A stretch of 64,000 nt of DNA from Gerris lacustris (taxonomy: Eukaryota; Arthropoda; Insecta; Hemiptera; Gerridae): NCBI GenBank assembly GCA_951217055.1, contig OX578282.1:20209106-20273105 (forward strand). The letters are read 5' to 3'. A program made the translations under genes and the position numbers. Below, piece after piece: positions 1-18,234 of this stretch. The notes beneath the pieces were generated by a model. The model searched no databases. It was not told the DNA's origin and worked only from the letters and a program-made list of their open reading frames with translations. The number at the start of each line of letters is the position of its first letter. The first letter of the stretch is position 1.

Positions 1-1885
1 TATTACGTAAAAGACTGAAAACAAGTAAAAAAGGTTAAAATAAACATAGCCTGATGTAAGTCGATTTTCCTTAAAGGTTTTATCCTAGTGTGATAACAAA
101 GATATTGTGGACTCATTCGTAAACATTAAATCTTTTCGAGAAACGCAAACAACAAGTAAAAAGGAGCAACCTATTATCTTAAACATTGTAATTTCGTAGA
201 GATCAGCAAAACCTTTCATAGGGTTTAAAGTTATTCATGTTCTTTTCCTCTCAACATGGCTTCAACTATTTTCTGTAATGCTTCTAACATTATTTCTTTC
301 AAGGTAATATGGTTATACAGCATTTTTGTAGCTTTTGTATACAATTATTATTTTTTGATCTTCGATAAGAATGATACCAACAAAAAAAAATATGAAGGGT
401 ATTAGCCACCTCTTTTTTATCAAGTTCTAACTCGCAGATAATTTACTTTCATACAAAGAAATGAAATACAGCTCTATTTTTTATTTGTATATGAATATAT
501 GCATATTATTATTTTTAAATATTAATTCTTTTTGGAAGGGGGGGGGGGGGGGGGGGCGGTAAGAAATAAAAAAAAATCACTATTGGCTTCAATGTGATAA
601 AAAACTGTTATTTTAGTTATGGCATATAGGCCATAGGTAAAAATATATTTTTTTTATTTTAAACATATATTTTTTATCTTTTGATCCAAAAAAAGGAGGA
701 GAGGAAAATATTGAAGTAGGTTTTTTTATTATTTTTTTTATTGATAAAATTAAAAAAAAATAGAGGTTGTGCATGTTGGCCCATTAGAGAGATAGGTCGG
801 TTTGCTTGCCTTCGCTTCTTTTATCATTGTAACCTTTCCTCAGGTAGGTTATATGCAAAGTCCAGTTATTATTCCAACTCTTCAAAACTCAAGTTTTTTT
901 TTTTTTAAATGATTAATTTATTTTATTATTTAATTCCCCCCCCCCCCCCACTATTGAAAAAATAGGCGAAATCGACATTGAGAGGAAATCACAAAATTCA
1001 GTATATCTAGAGTTAGATTTTATAAAAAATATCGTTTGAGTATTTTTTTAAGGGGGGAGGGAGGTGGATGGATCTGAAGTTAGCCACTTGAAATAAGAGT
1101 GGTTGGGATTAACCCTTCCCCTCCTAGTACAGGTACTGGTCAAGGTTTCGAATTTGATTGATGGGACAGGTAAGGGACCACTGTGAAATTACAGGGCTTT
1201 GCTTTTACAGACCCCTTAAAAAAATTCTACTCATGCGGGATTATCATATTCCCTTACCTTTTATATACTTGCTCGATTCATATCTCTTTTTTATTTCCGT
1301 GAATATTTGCAAAAAGGTTGAAGGGAATTAGACTTTTTTTTATTTTTCATAACGAAATTGGATATCTCTCAGTTTTTTGTATTCTTCTTTTTCTTTTTTT
1401 ATAATACTTTGATATCATTAATTCACTTTCAAGTAAATTTAAATCTTTATATATATATATAAATACATACAGACAATGCATTTTATAACTAAATTTTTAC
1501 AAAGTTCGTTGGTTTGGTCATTTAGGAAATTATTTCTATTTACAACTTCCTACGAGAATTTGTTTGATTTTTTTTAATTATTTTTATCCCTAATAAAAAG
1601 GGACAAATTAATTTTTAATTTGATGACCTTAATATCCTAATTACTGTTAACGATCTTCTAAGAACATTTAATAGAATTTTATGAATTAGTGTAGGTACTA
1701 ATATTACAAAACGCCTTAAACCCAGTACCTAATAGCTAATATGGTGCAAACCCGTTTAACAGTACGTTCTTTAGTATGGAATTAATTCATTGATCCTTAT
1801 AGCTGTCAAATTTTATGTAGTTTTTGAATTCCTTAATAGACCCAACTAGAAAGTTACACAGTACATGTGTAATAATATGTAAGTA
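1..1885. other. AT-rich non-coding stretch
   Basis: No open frame longer than about 60 codons and no recognisable gene. It contains a run of 19 G at 538-556, a run of 14 C at 936-949, several A or T runs and a short (AT)n patch near 1450. If the minus-strand Ig gene continues leftward from 30766, this could be intron or 3' flank. Confidence 0.6.
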
Positions 1886-2212
1886 GTCACACAGAAAGTA
1901 CCTTCCTTAAGGGAACCAACCTTAGTTCTTCAGTGGGAAGAATGGTTCATCCAAAAAGCTCACACCTTAAACGGGTTATTGCAGAAGAACTGCTGAGAAG
2001 TAAAAGTTTCGACCTATGCCTTACAAAACCCATTAAGCAGGTTGTCAGTCACAAAAAAGTACCTTCCTTAAGGGAATCAACCTTAGTTCTTCAGTGGGAA
2101 GAATGGTTCAGCCAAAGGGCTCACACCTAAGCGATATATAGCAGGAGAGCTGCTGGCAAGACAAGAAAATGTTTCGACCTATTCCTCACACAACCTATGC
2201 ACCGGTTATTCA
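1886..2212. repeat. Tandem duplication, two units of about 161 bp
   Basis: The block starting with the motif agtaccttccttaaggga at 1897 recurs at 2058, a period of 161 bp. Both units also share ttagttcttcagtgggaag and a downstream tttcgacctat motif. The units have diverged by substitutions and small indels. The 65-codon frame through the first unit is a by-product and not a gene. Confidence 0.85.
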
Positions 2213-5200
2213 GCCAAAGCAATCAGGTTTAATTGCCGACAGCTTTCTATAAATGTGCTCGTCAAAAGTAATCTAATAAGATGTTGATAATGGGTCCCAG
2301 AATATTATTTAAAATTAATGCTCTTAGACGCACTGTTTCAAATTCAATAATGTTAAATTTACTTAATTCTAATAAGGTTAACGAAATCCTACTACATTCA
2401 ATTTAAACAGAAATAGAAACTATTGCTACAAATTCATTGCTTAATTATTAAACAGAAATAGAAACTAATTCATTTGTTGATTAGAATGTTCAGTATCCTG
2501 CTAGCTTCTGCATGAAAAGTACAAATTAGATACTTCTCTTCATTATCAGTATAGCTTCTAACTTTCATTTGAAAAATACAAATAAATATAATAAGATAGG
2601 AATTTGCTTGGTTCCAATTAGTTTGTATGTCTAACTTCCTTTATTTAAAAACTAGCAATACACAAATTTGACTACATAATAACAATATTATTCTTCATTA
2701 GAATTGATTGCTTAATTAAAGATAATAATTAAATAGTTTCTATCGCTGAAAGCTATAGAAACTAGATCTAACAGCAGAACACTGAAGGACGAAAGTATAC
2801 TTTCTTTTATTGCTTCCTTGCTTACCCAAGGCAATGCGGAAACTATGAGATCGTTCTGATGAACGAAAATATTTTAAGTTATGTGATAAGTTAAAGAAAA
2901 TGAGATTTTTAAGAACTTGCCTGATCCTGATTAATATTTAGAGTTTAAACTGCTCAATTATAAAATATACAATTAAAAAACTGTATCAAATCAGTGTAAT
3001 TACATTTGTTTTAATATTTCATATTTTCTGAGTTTTGTTTATATAAAGTGAATTAAATAATTATTTGAATAGGATAACCAGGTTAGAGAAACACAAGTTT
3101 TTCCACTATTTTAACTTATTTTAGCCACAAACATTCATTAATGAATACAATATCAGTCTGCTTTTAAAGCTAATTCTCATTTATTTTCTCAAGGAGTCCG
3201 TTTCATTTAAAACAATATGTTAATGTTTTCTTGCGGTGTATAATAATAAGGTAATTTTTGAAGTCTTGTGTTAACTCAGTTACTAAATAATAATTTTCAA
3301 GATGAGATTCTTAGCTATTAGTAGAAGGAAAGGAAATGTAAAGACGCTTGAAGCAGCTTTATACTTCTACCTCTCTTCTACTTTACCTTTTGCTCCCCCG
3401 TTCACCCCTACATTTTACCTTTTTCTCCATCTTGGCTTTTTTTTTATTTTATTTGAGTAAGCACTTGTTAAAAAGGTCGGTAGTTTCTGCTTGAAAATAA
3501 GGGGTTCTGGCATATAAAAAAAGGGGTATTTTTTTTGGATACTTAACACACCCCCTAAAAGAAAGCGAGCTAATATGAAAGTTAAGGGCCTTTTCCCCAC
3601 AAAGGTATATATTAGGTACAATCAAGCTGATACAGGGAAAAAGAAGAAAAAAATCGTCGAGAACACGGAATTTTTTGGATAAAACTGGCTCTATACCAAG
3701 TAACTTGAACTTTCCTAACGCCCGGAAAACCCCCGGTGCTTTCTTTCGCATCCCTGAGCAGGATGGTTTTGCGGTCCAAGTTTTGGTAAACCGGCTCGGG
3801 GGTGCACCGCTCCCTTCTCCGGCCAAGTTTACACTGTTACCGGCCAGAAAACTGAGGCGAAAAGCAAATGGTTCTTTAATATCAGTTGGTTTCCCTTGTG
3901 GAGTGGAGAGAGCGTCACAGTGGTAGTGAAATCTTCTCCAAAAGCATCATTAAACTTGCTTTTATCAACCACCATGTGTGTGGTTCCCCTTGCAATATAC
4001 ATATATTACTTTCTTTAATATGATCCTTATGCTTTAACAGTGATAAAACAAGTCTGATAACAATTTTTTTTTAAATATCAGCAACTCTTTTACCCTTAAT
4101 TCAAAAAGCGAAAATTACATGCATAAACCAACGCACACACATCACAGGCTGCTAACTAAATTAGAAATGAGACAAAAAAAAATACTTCACCATTACCCTT
4201 AAAATACTTTCTTCGTTCATTCCTCGTCATAAATTGGCTTAGTGCTGCACGAAAAAAATGATTTTTCAAATAAAGGTAGTCGATGGTTTCTTTTTATAAT
4301 GAGATCCTTTCCTCCGGTACACGGTGACCCGCGATAAAATATCATAACGATACTGGTGAATTCTATGGGTCAAATGCAACAAGAAATGTCGAGTAAGCAT
4401 ATGCCCATTTCTCAATAGTTCTCGAGATATATTATTTAATTTTTCAAAAAATTTCCAAAAAAAATGAAAAAATTCATAATATCTCAAAACTAAATACGGA
4501 TAGACAAATTGAGCTAAAAAAAAAAAACAATTTTAAAGAGCATAAACAAATCTTTTAGAATCACTCATTGATTTTCAAATTATTAGCTGCTAAGCATTTT
4601 TTTGGTCCAGTTATATTTAAAAACTTTGATTTTTTAAAATTCGACATGAAATTCCAGAGTTTCTACTCTTAATTGAGGGATTTTAGAAATGTGGTGAATT
4701 CAGGAAAAACTTTTGCTTTTCACAGGCTTTTGAATGGTATAATTAAAGTCAACGGACAATATAATTAAGATGAACAGACTAGTTTTTGACTTATGGTGGA
4801 GAATGTTATGTTATGTGAAATCATTCTGACAGGATCTCAACCAATTATTCTTGTACAAATGCAAAAATAGTGTCCCCGAAAGAATCTACAATACTTAGGG
4901 ATCTTATATAGGAAATTTGACGTTGAACAAAAAAGTTTCTATAAAAATGTTTCCAGAAAGGCTTCGTTTACGAGATATTCGCAAAAAACAATAAAACACA
5001 ATTTTTGGACGTTTATCCTTAAAATTCTTATAAATACTACGCTTCTTACCATAAAACACCTTTAAAGCAAATCTTGTAGAGAATCAAATCAGGAAAAAAT
5101 CCTTTTGGAATTACAGTGTCGATGGAGATTATCTTAATGGATTCACTAATGAAGTAACAGGGACGTAGTACTTTGTAATTTCGCTGAAAATCAGGGGTTC

Positions 5201-5939
5201 GTTGTACAGAGCTGGGAAGGGTATTCAATGAATAATTATTTTCATAACAAGGTTTGTTTCAAGGATTTTATGGTAAAAAGAGTCTATGAAAATTTTAAAG
5301 ATAAACGCCAAAAAATTGTGTTTTTCAAAATATGGAGGCAATATTAAGGAAACTATAAATTCCGGGTGCACATTGAGACCCTAGCGACGCAGGGCGGGGC
5401 AGTTTTTTGAACTGTAGAAATAAACGAGACAGCGGTTACTATCAGTTTTGGATAAAATTTAATATTTAATCAAGAAGAACGTTAAAGAACGCATGATGTG
5501 AACGCATTTGATAAATTCGTAGACAAAAATCCATTTTAGACATGAAGGTGAAAATGTTGGCCTCGTGTCTGCTTGTCGTTCAATTTTTTTGCGAACAACC
5601 TTTAAAACTAATCATCTGATTTTTAATGGAATTTAGATGGTAAGTTAATAATTAGTCCAATGATGGTCCCGTACTAATTTAAACTTTTGAGGCCGTTTTT
5701 TCTCTTTCGTATATAAACAAACTTCTTTTTAGCACTTATTTACTCTAGCCCCCCCCCCCCCCTGGTTTTAAACAGTAGACTGCCCAAAAAAAGTCTTTAA
5801 GGTTTGCGTGTTTGTCTCTCCAAGATATTGAGACTCCTGGGGCAGTTTTATTACTCTATTTTAAAATCGTATCTTATGACGTGTAAGACTAAATCTTATA
5901 CAGAAACCTATTATAGGACAATGAGTTCTAAACTTTTCT
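2213..5939. other. AT-rich non-coding stretch with one GC-richer patch
   Basis: Nothing here resembles a known protein. A GC-richer patch at about 3665-3930 is open on both strands (83 codons plus, 125 codons minus) but has no recognisable domain and no matching splice sites that I could see. About 2800-2880 resembles a dispersed repeat also seen near 44690 (gaggtcgttctggagaacga-like). A run of 14 C lies at 5749-5762. Confidence 0.5.
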
Positions 5940-6150
5940 TAGCGTATATTTAATATTCCTTCGTCTTAATAGACAATTAGACTAAAGGTTAATATAACAT
6001 TTATATACACGAGTGTGATATTTCTTTGGCCCAAGGTACATTGGACTAAATATCCCTTTGTCTTAATAATAATTTAGACTATAGAATATATACTACTCTG
6101 TACATGTTCCTTCTTTCTAAATAACTATTAAGACAAAGGGATATAGAGGG
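5940..6150. repeat. Dispersed repeat with internal hairpin (ccctttgtcttaat family)
   Basis: The motif atccctttgtcttaataa at about 6049 is inverted at about 6125 (attaagacaaagggat), making a foldback. The stretch gtgtgatatttctttggccc to catccctttgtcttaat is shared with 27985-28045, so this is a diverged, partial copy of the element at 27945-28341. Confidence 0.65.
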
Positions 6151-7609
6151 ATGCTTAATTAAAAAAGTACTTCATTTTATTAAAACCTTTATCTTCAAAA
6201 ATACTCAATCGAAATTGAAGAAATTTTGATGGTTTATGGAAAGTAGCCCTCAGATCGTCCCATACTTTAACCGTCTTCGCACATTTAATGTTGCTTAATT
6301 GGTTTATTTATGTTAAACAGAACAATAGGAAAAGGATTTTTTTTAAGAGGGGAAAAAATTAATAAATTAGACAATAATGGGTCGTAAAAGCAAAACATCA
6401 TTAAAGTAAAAGATAATTGGCAGTCCAGTTTTTATTATAATAACTATTTTTACAACAAATCTTAAAATTCTATTTGAAAAAGGGTTGGTTTATATTATAG
6501 ACTCTTTACTCATAGTTGAGTGTTTCTGAGTGGTCTAAGGGTCTTTTTTTTACCTGTTTAGAAACGTGAGATCGAATCCAAAAGATATATGGCCTTTTGC
6601 TGAGTTGATAAATGTAATGAAACAAAACCTACTAACTGAAAGGCTTTCTTCTATTTTCATAGAGAAATGCAGTAAATGAAATGTTTATATGCAGTATGAA
6701 TCTATAGAGCCCTTTATATTTGTATTTTTTCTCTCCCTTGATACCAGTCACTATACTGGAAAATTTTATGAAAGTTTTATACTAGATATAAACGTTTTCA
6801 GTCTAACATCAAGTAAGTTCGACCTCTCGAAATAGACCACGAATTTATTCTAGGAATTTTAATGTCTGTTATTCCATACAAGTAATCAATTAAGAGAAGT
6901 GAATACAAAAACAAACATTTCTATTGGTTTAGAAGTAAATTCCTTTGAGGTTAAAGAAGAGAAAATATATTTACACATTGAAAATTGTTTTACCAATTGT
7001 GCTTCTAAAAAAGTCCAGTAACATTTATATTTTTCAATTGAAAATAAATATAAATTTTTATACTAAATAAAAATTAAATAGTTATTAATATTTATTTGAC
7101 TCAAGCTAGGTTCAGTGGGGCAAATTATGTTTACCCCACCCATTTTTATTTGATACTTAATAAATTACAGATATCCAGGCCAATTAATCAAAATATAGAA
7201 GCTGTCAAAAATAAAGTGATTAAAAACAAAAGAACAATGAGTTTTTTCCTATTAAAATAACTGCATTTCCTACGTAAATTCACCTTATCGTTGTGTCTTA
7301 TTCTTATGAGTCATTAAATTACACAATTTAAAGATAAATTATTAGATCCACTTATACTCAGAAGTTGGAAGGTTTGTTTACATTGAGAGATAGAGAGAGT
7401 TAGGTTTTATAACCTGAACCCGGTAAACCTTCTTTACATTGTATCTATATTACAACACAGTGATTAAAAACTATTTGATTAAAAACTACTCTAGATGACG
7501 TAAAAACAACAAAATTAGAGACCTTCTCAGATTACCATCAATTCTTGTAGACCTTCAGTTATTGTCCTTTCCCTACGATTAAATCTCTCTCCGAACAACT
7601 GACGGGGGG
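6151..7609. other. AT-rich non-coding stretch
   Basis: No gene, long ORF or clear repeat structure was seen. It has many in-frame stops in all frames and scattered A/T runs. Confidence 0.55.
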
Positions 7610-7792
7610 AAAAATGATCAATATCACGAAGAATCGGCGACTGCGATTATGACTTCTCGAGGAGCTCAGCGATAGACGCTAGCTATTCCAGAGATTATCG
7701 CTAGAGTCGCTCAGCTAGGAAAACGGTAAGATGTAAACTCAGAAGAGGAGTTCTCCGTGATAGTCGCTGGAAGAAAACGTACGTTTAGATCT
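7610..7792 (+). repeat. Dispersed repeat, copy 1 (inverted partner at 51065-51205)
   Basis: A GC-richer island containing atcgctagagtcgct and ctcagaagaggagt. The reverse complement of 51065-51205 carries the same ordered motifs (ctagcgactctagcgat, ctcagaagaggggt, gcgattg), so the two are diverged copies in opposite orientation. No coding potential was recognised. The element type is unknown. Confidence 0.6.
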
Positions 7793-9350
7793 TGAATACG
7801 TCAGGCAAATAGTCCGCAATTTCAAAATAAGAACGAAAGAACACCTGCAACGCCCTAGCAGTAGATTTTATTAACACTTCTTTGAACTTAACCACATTCT
7901 ATGTCTGCCTAAAATCTGGTTCCTCCATTTTGTCAAGAAAGGACACAGGCTATAGACTCATTGGAAAACTTAGAAATGATTAGGAGTCAAAGTCGCGCCG
8001 GGTGGGAGACAAAAATATTAACGAGTGGGGAGAAGCTTCATCGTTGACAAGAATCCTGGCTACAGCTTTTACTCGGATCAGTCTGTCTTACTTTGGCTCC
8101 ACCCTCCACCATATTATTTTATAATGTAACTTTAGTTCTTCTATAATCGGTAGGCTATTTAAAAAAAATATATATTTAGCTCTATCTTTAGCTTATTAAT
8201 TTTATCATTTACTTATTAATTTCTTTATTCCTACCTTTAGTTAATTATAAATTAATTTATTCTCCATCTTAGTTTATTATTTATTATTTTCAAGTTATTC
8301 CCATTTATTTATTAATTTCAATTTTTGGCGTTATTATTTTTATGTTATTATTGCAGATATTGTTATAAGCTTTTATTTGTTAATTTGCTACTTCAGTTTA
8401 TTTAAATGTTAATACAGGTTAACACTTTGTGTTTATTCAAAGGTAGTGATGATGACTTTATAAAAGAAAGCTGCTTTGATAAATAAAAAGTTCTATTTTC
8501 TACTTATTGCTGTGTTAACATTCTTTATTTATTGTATTTATATTTTCCACAACTGAACAAATTATAAGTAAAGAACATAATACTGTTAGAAATCCTGGTT
8601 GAGACGCAGCACTGAATACATTAGGGTCTGAGGGATTAGAATGGAGGGGAGAAGTCTGACAGGAGGGGGAAGTAAAGATGAGTTGCTTCTCCCCCTCTCT
8701 TTGCAGTCTGTTTAACAGCTATTTGCATGCTTCCCTTGAATAAAATCACATTCTTTTCTCAATCTACAAAACCTCTTTGAAAATAAAATACTGAAAAATG
8801 TTTCCTTTTTGCAAAAAAAGGAATACGCGTTAAATGCTAAGAATTTTTTAGTAAAAGCAGTGTAACATTGACCTTTGATTCAACATTACACCTCACTAAA
8901 TAAAGACATGCTTACGTACTACTTTCAATATTGATGCTGTTTCACCTATGTATAAAAGACCTTTAGCAAAAAAAAAAAAAACATCTAAAAGGCAGCCCAT
9001 GGATGTCCTTTGGACAGCCTTAATCCAAAGGACAACGCTATGCCGTCCTCTAAATTAGTGGAGCTGCTAAAGCGGTCAAAAATAATGAAGCTGTATTACG
9101 AACTAGGATAAATCAACGTTGACGTCTCATAATGATACTAATTTTTGATATAATTTTTTCTTTATATGAGTTATATTTTTTAATAAGCAACAACTAAAAG
9201 AGGAAATTCCGTTTATCCTAATTGACGTTCATTTTCAGAGTTACAGTGTGCGCGTTACGAGTTGTGACTTTTGTCACTCAAATTGGCCAACCTAAATGAG
9301 GAAAAAAATAAATGAAGCCACTAGTAACAGGTTTATATATTCTAAACTAG
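7793..9350. other. AT-rich non-coding stretch
   Basis: TTTATT-rich DNA at 8150-8560, with no ORF of note. A purine-rich patch lies at about 8630-8700. No gene is recognised. The short hairpin at 9005-9033 is listed separately. Confidence 0.5.
9005..9033. repeat. Perfect 10-bp hairpin
   Basis: gtcctttgga and tccaaaggac form a perfect 10-bp stem around a 9-nt loop. It stands alone in AT-rich DNA. It is probably the core of a small decayed foldback element. No function can be inferred. Confidence 0.7.
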
Positions 9351-9354
9351 AATA

Positions 9355-9612
9355 GCAAGTTGATATAAATATGGGACTAGTGATGGGCTAATTGTGACCT
9401 ACCATCCAAAATTTCATCTAAATGGGACTTGTAGTTTTTAAGATATGTTGGTTCACAAACATAGACCGACGGACCGACAGACGGACATGGGACCAAAAAT
9501 ATTCTCTGATGTATGAAACGAACTTCTGTCCAGGAATTTTTGACAAACTAACACAATGCTTCCCATAGCTTGGGTAAGCTCGGAAGCAATATTTATATGC
9601 ACTCTAGTTAAA
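9355..9612 (+). repeat. Interspersed repeat family A, copy 1
   Basis: Ordered motifs are shared with 49735-49850, 52505-52760 and 62745-62995: atgggact...gggctaatt, gacctaccatccaaa, ttttaagatatgttggttc, a gaccgacggacc-type CGGAC/CAGAC tract, then gtccaggaatttttga and ggtaagctcggaagc near the end. This looks like the 3' part of a retroposon, known only as fragments here. Confidence 0.75.
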
Positions 9613-9650
9613 ACTACATTGTTCATTATCGTAATTAAACTATTATTACA

Positions 9651-9790
9651 TTAGGTTTGTTCCAACCACACCTCAAACTAGTTTCTAACTGTACGACGCA
9701 TGTGCATTAGCAAAAAACGTTCAAATGTGGTCCGATGCGCATGCGTCGGACAGTTCCAAACCAGTTTGAAGTGTGGTTGGAACAAATCTA
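9651..9790. mobile_element. Foldback MITE with about 50-bp terminal inverted repeats
   Basis: The left arm ggtttgttccaaccacac (from 9654) and the right arm gtgtggttggaacaaatc (to 9788) are inverted and nearly identical for about 50 bp, down to the gacgcatg/catgcgtc core. Both ends abut TA, as expected for a Tc1/mariner-type target duplication. It has no coding capacity. A related end (taggtttattccaac) occurs at 61208. Confidence 0.8.
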
Positions 9791-15714
<5,924 letters not shown>

Positions 15715-15956
15715 AAGTTCTTTATTGGTTCAAATTTTTAAGTTTTAGGTAGTATTCATACTACGGAAAGATTAAATTTTACTTTAAATCAAATTATAAT
15801 TATCATTAACTACGGGAGACATACAGAGAAAAATATAGGAGGAGGATAAAAAAATAGGAGGCCCGTGGTTCAAGTCCCGGTGCGGGGGTCTATTTTTCTC
15901 TGTATGTCTCCCGTAGTTAATTATAATTATAATTTGATTTAAAGTTCTTTATTGGT
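15715..15956. mobile_element. Near-perfect foldback with tRNA-like loop, flanked by a 15-bp direct repeat
   Basis: Arms at 15781-15835 and 15891-15945 are inverted repeats of 55 bp with a single mismatch by eye. The 55-nt loop contains gtggttcaagtcccggtgcg, which resembles a tRNA T-arm/B box (GGTTCAAGTCC). The 15-mer aagttctttattggt occurs at 15715-15729 and again at 15942-15956, overlapping the end of the right arm. The high identity suggests a recent origin. It may be a SINE piece copied head to head or a template-switch product. Confidence 0.8.
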
Positions 15957-16460
15957 ATAAGTTGCTAAATTAAGGGAAACCGTAGCCATTCAAAAATAAC
16001 ATTTATTAAGGGGTTTTAACAAAAATTAAGGTTATTTTGTTTCTAATATGGTTGAAGGTAACTTATGTGACCAACTTAGCATTATTGTGAGCCAATTAAG
16101 CTTGGTTGATATGAGGGACTTAGTCGGACTATCATTATTATTTTTTTTATAGTTGAGTAAATAAAATAATGACATTTTAGTTTGACCTAGTATTACTTTC
16201 AAATATTTTGAGGTTAAATACATTATTCACTTAATTCGTTCACCAAATAAAATAGACTTTAGATGATGCATCTAGTTAGTCCCATAAGAAAAATATCAAA
16301 ATGCTTTCTTCAGTATTCTTTAGGGATAATATGAATCAAATTCTCATATTTAAAGCAAAATCAAGTAAAGAGAAATCCGCAGCCAGAGTCCAGAGAATAA
16401 TTCTAGAAGAAGACTGCGTCACAGATTTTGTTAATCCCGACGATTCGATCCCTTTACAGG
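15957..16460. other. Non-coding stretch before an (AT)n tract
   Basis: Open frames at 16032-16223 (minus) and 16301-16460 (plus, running into the AT tract) have no recognisable domain. The plus frame owes most of its length to Tyr-Ile codons from (AT)n. Nothing else was seen. Confidence 0.5.
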
Positions 16461-16466
16461 GATATA

Positions 16467-16557
<91 letters not shown>
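16461..16557. repeat. (AT)n microsatellite
   Basis: An almost uninterrupted AT dinucleotide run just after a gggatatatact junction. It creates spurious poly(Tyr-Ile) reading frames. Confidence 0.97.
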
Positions 16558-16558
<1 letters not shown>

Positions 16559-16738
16559 TCCCTTAAAATCTCTTAAGGGAGTTGCTCATGGTGATAGTTG
16601 CAAATGTCAATTAAACCAATTACTTAATAGTTTACCTAGGATATCAATAAGCTTCTAAAATAACCTATACTGATACATAACTTAAATATAATAAAAAAAT
16701 AAATGAAAAAAACAAGTCCTTCTACAAATATTTTATTG

Positions 16739-17276
16739 CCACAAATAGCTTTCAACCTATTTATAGATCATCTGTACTAGAACAGTATTTATAAAAGAGC
16801 TCCTATTTAGGTTAAAACTGCTCAACGGAAATTACTTTCATCTTTCACTTCGGCATTTAAAACGTCATCATCAGTACCAGAACAGTATTTATAAGAGAGC
16901 TCCTCTCTAAGTTAGAACTACTCAACGAAGTTTACTTTATCTATCACTTCAGTATTATCAGTAACAGAACAGTATTTGAAAGACAGCTATCTAAGTTAGA
17001 ACTACTCAACGAAGTTTACTTTATCTGTCACTTCAGTATTATCAGTAACAGAACAGTATTTGAAAGACAGCTCTCTAAGTTAGAACTACTCAACGAAGTT
17101 TACTTTATCTATCACTTCAGTATTATCAATAACAGAACAATATTTATGATAGACAGCTCTCTAAGTTAGAACTACACAATAAGCTTTCTTTCATCTGCCA
17201 ATTCGGTACTGATAATAACAAACTTATAAAACCTATTTAGGTTGAAAGCTCTCAGCAGTAATAAAACTATTTGTGG
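16739..17276. mobile_element. MITE-like element carrying a tandem array of about 84-bp units
   Basis: The ends are inverted: ccacaaatagctttcaacct at 16739 and aggttgaaagct...aactatttgtgg ending at 17276, the right arm being split by 13 extra bases. Inside are about five tandem units built on tctaagttagaactactc, aacgaagtttactttatc and cagtaacagaacagtattt. Unit starts (ctcaac) lie at 16821, 16921, 17005 and 17089, with a degenerate one near 17176, giving spacings of 100, 84, 84 and 87. No protein is encoded. Confidence 0.8.
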
Positions 17277-18234
17277 AGATACATATGAATTTCTTTAATT
17301 CTAGACTCTATTAGTACAAATGTTCTTAATTTATTAAGCATTGAAACCTTATATTAAAAAAAAGGTTTACTTTTACCGGAATTAAATACCATTTAATTCC
17401 AATAATTTATTAAAACATAAATCAGTAACTTTAAAAGATAAAACTACGTTTTTCTCTCATTCATTTTAAATATATATAAATTAAAACAAACTGGAAAATT
17501 AATTCGAAAATAATAATTAGTATTTATCCTAATAACCCTTATGTTAAAAAAATAAAAGTTTTAAATTAAAATGATAAAAATATCAAAGAGAAAGAATATC
17601 AAATAAACGAAGCACGTAATTATGAAATAAACCCTACTACATCTAATAATTCGTAGAAATTCATGTTAGTTATATATAATATGTTAAAAAATCTCAGAAA
17701 GGATGTTCTCAAGTAATGCTCCAACATTTATAATAAAATATGTTCTTTTTTTATTTTATTTTTATTAATAAACATTTGTTTATTTATACAGTTTATATAA
17801 TATATTAACATCATACTTTTATTAACATGTTTTATTTTATATATATATATATTTATTCATTTATACAACATAACTTAATTACATATATATTAAATTATGG
17901 ATAACAAACAAAGCACAACATATTTTATAAATTTATTATTATTATAACATATCAGACACTCAATTATTGTTTGTCTTAAATATATTTTTGTCATTGTGAT
18001 AGTTTTATAGTTATTAATTATTTATTTTTATATATATATTCTTTTTATATTATGTTTATTATTGTTTTCCATTTATAGTTATCTAAGTTTGTTTGCAATT
18101 CAATATTAGTGATAAATAAAGGGCACCATAAAACCATATCTTTATAATAATCCTAAATTAGTTATTTTGGGTATGATATTTCTAAATTTAATTACCAAAT
18201 TTCATCGAAATCGGAAACGAGAACAGATTAGATA
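17277..18234. other. Very AT-rich non-coding stretch
   Basis: Mostly A/T with repeated TATATATA and TTTATT motifs and no open frames. Nothing recognisable. Confidence 0.6.

Noticed and set aside
3449..3926. Overlapping open frames of 125 codons (minus) and 83 codons (plus).
   Set aside because: No domain, no splice sites in the right place, and both strands are open because the patch is GC-richer. No homology can be named.
16301..16658. Frames of 91 and 76 codons with long Tyr-Ile repeats. The same applies to 41163-41497 and 42227-42436.
   Set aside because: They are produced by (AT)n microsatellites.
16739..17276. Regularly spaced repeats considered as a CRISPR array. 63706-63905 was considered likewise.
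   Set aside because: The units are contiguous with no unique spacers, and the DNA is animal.
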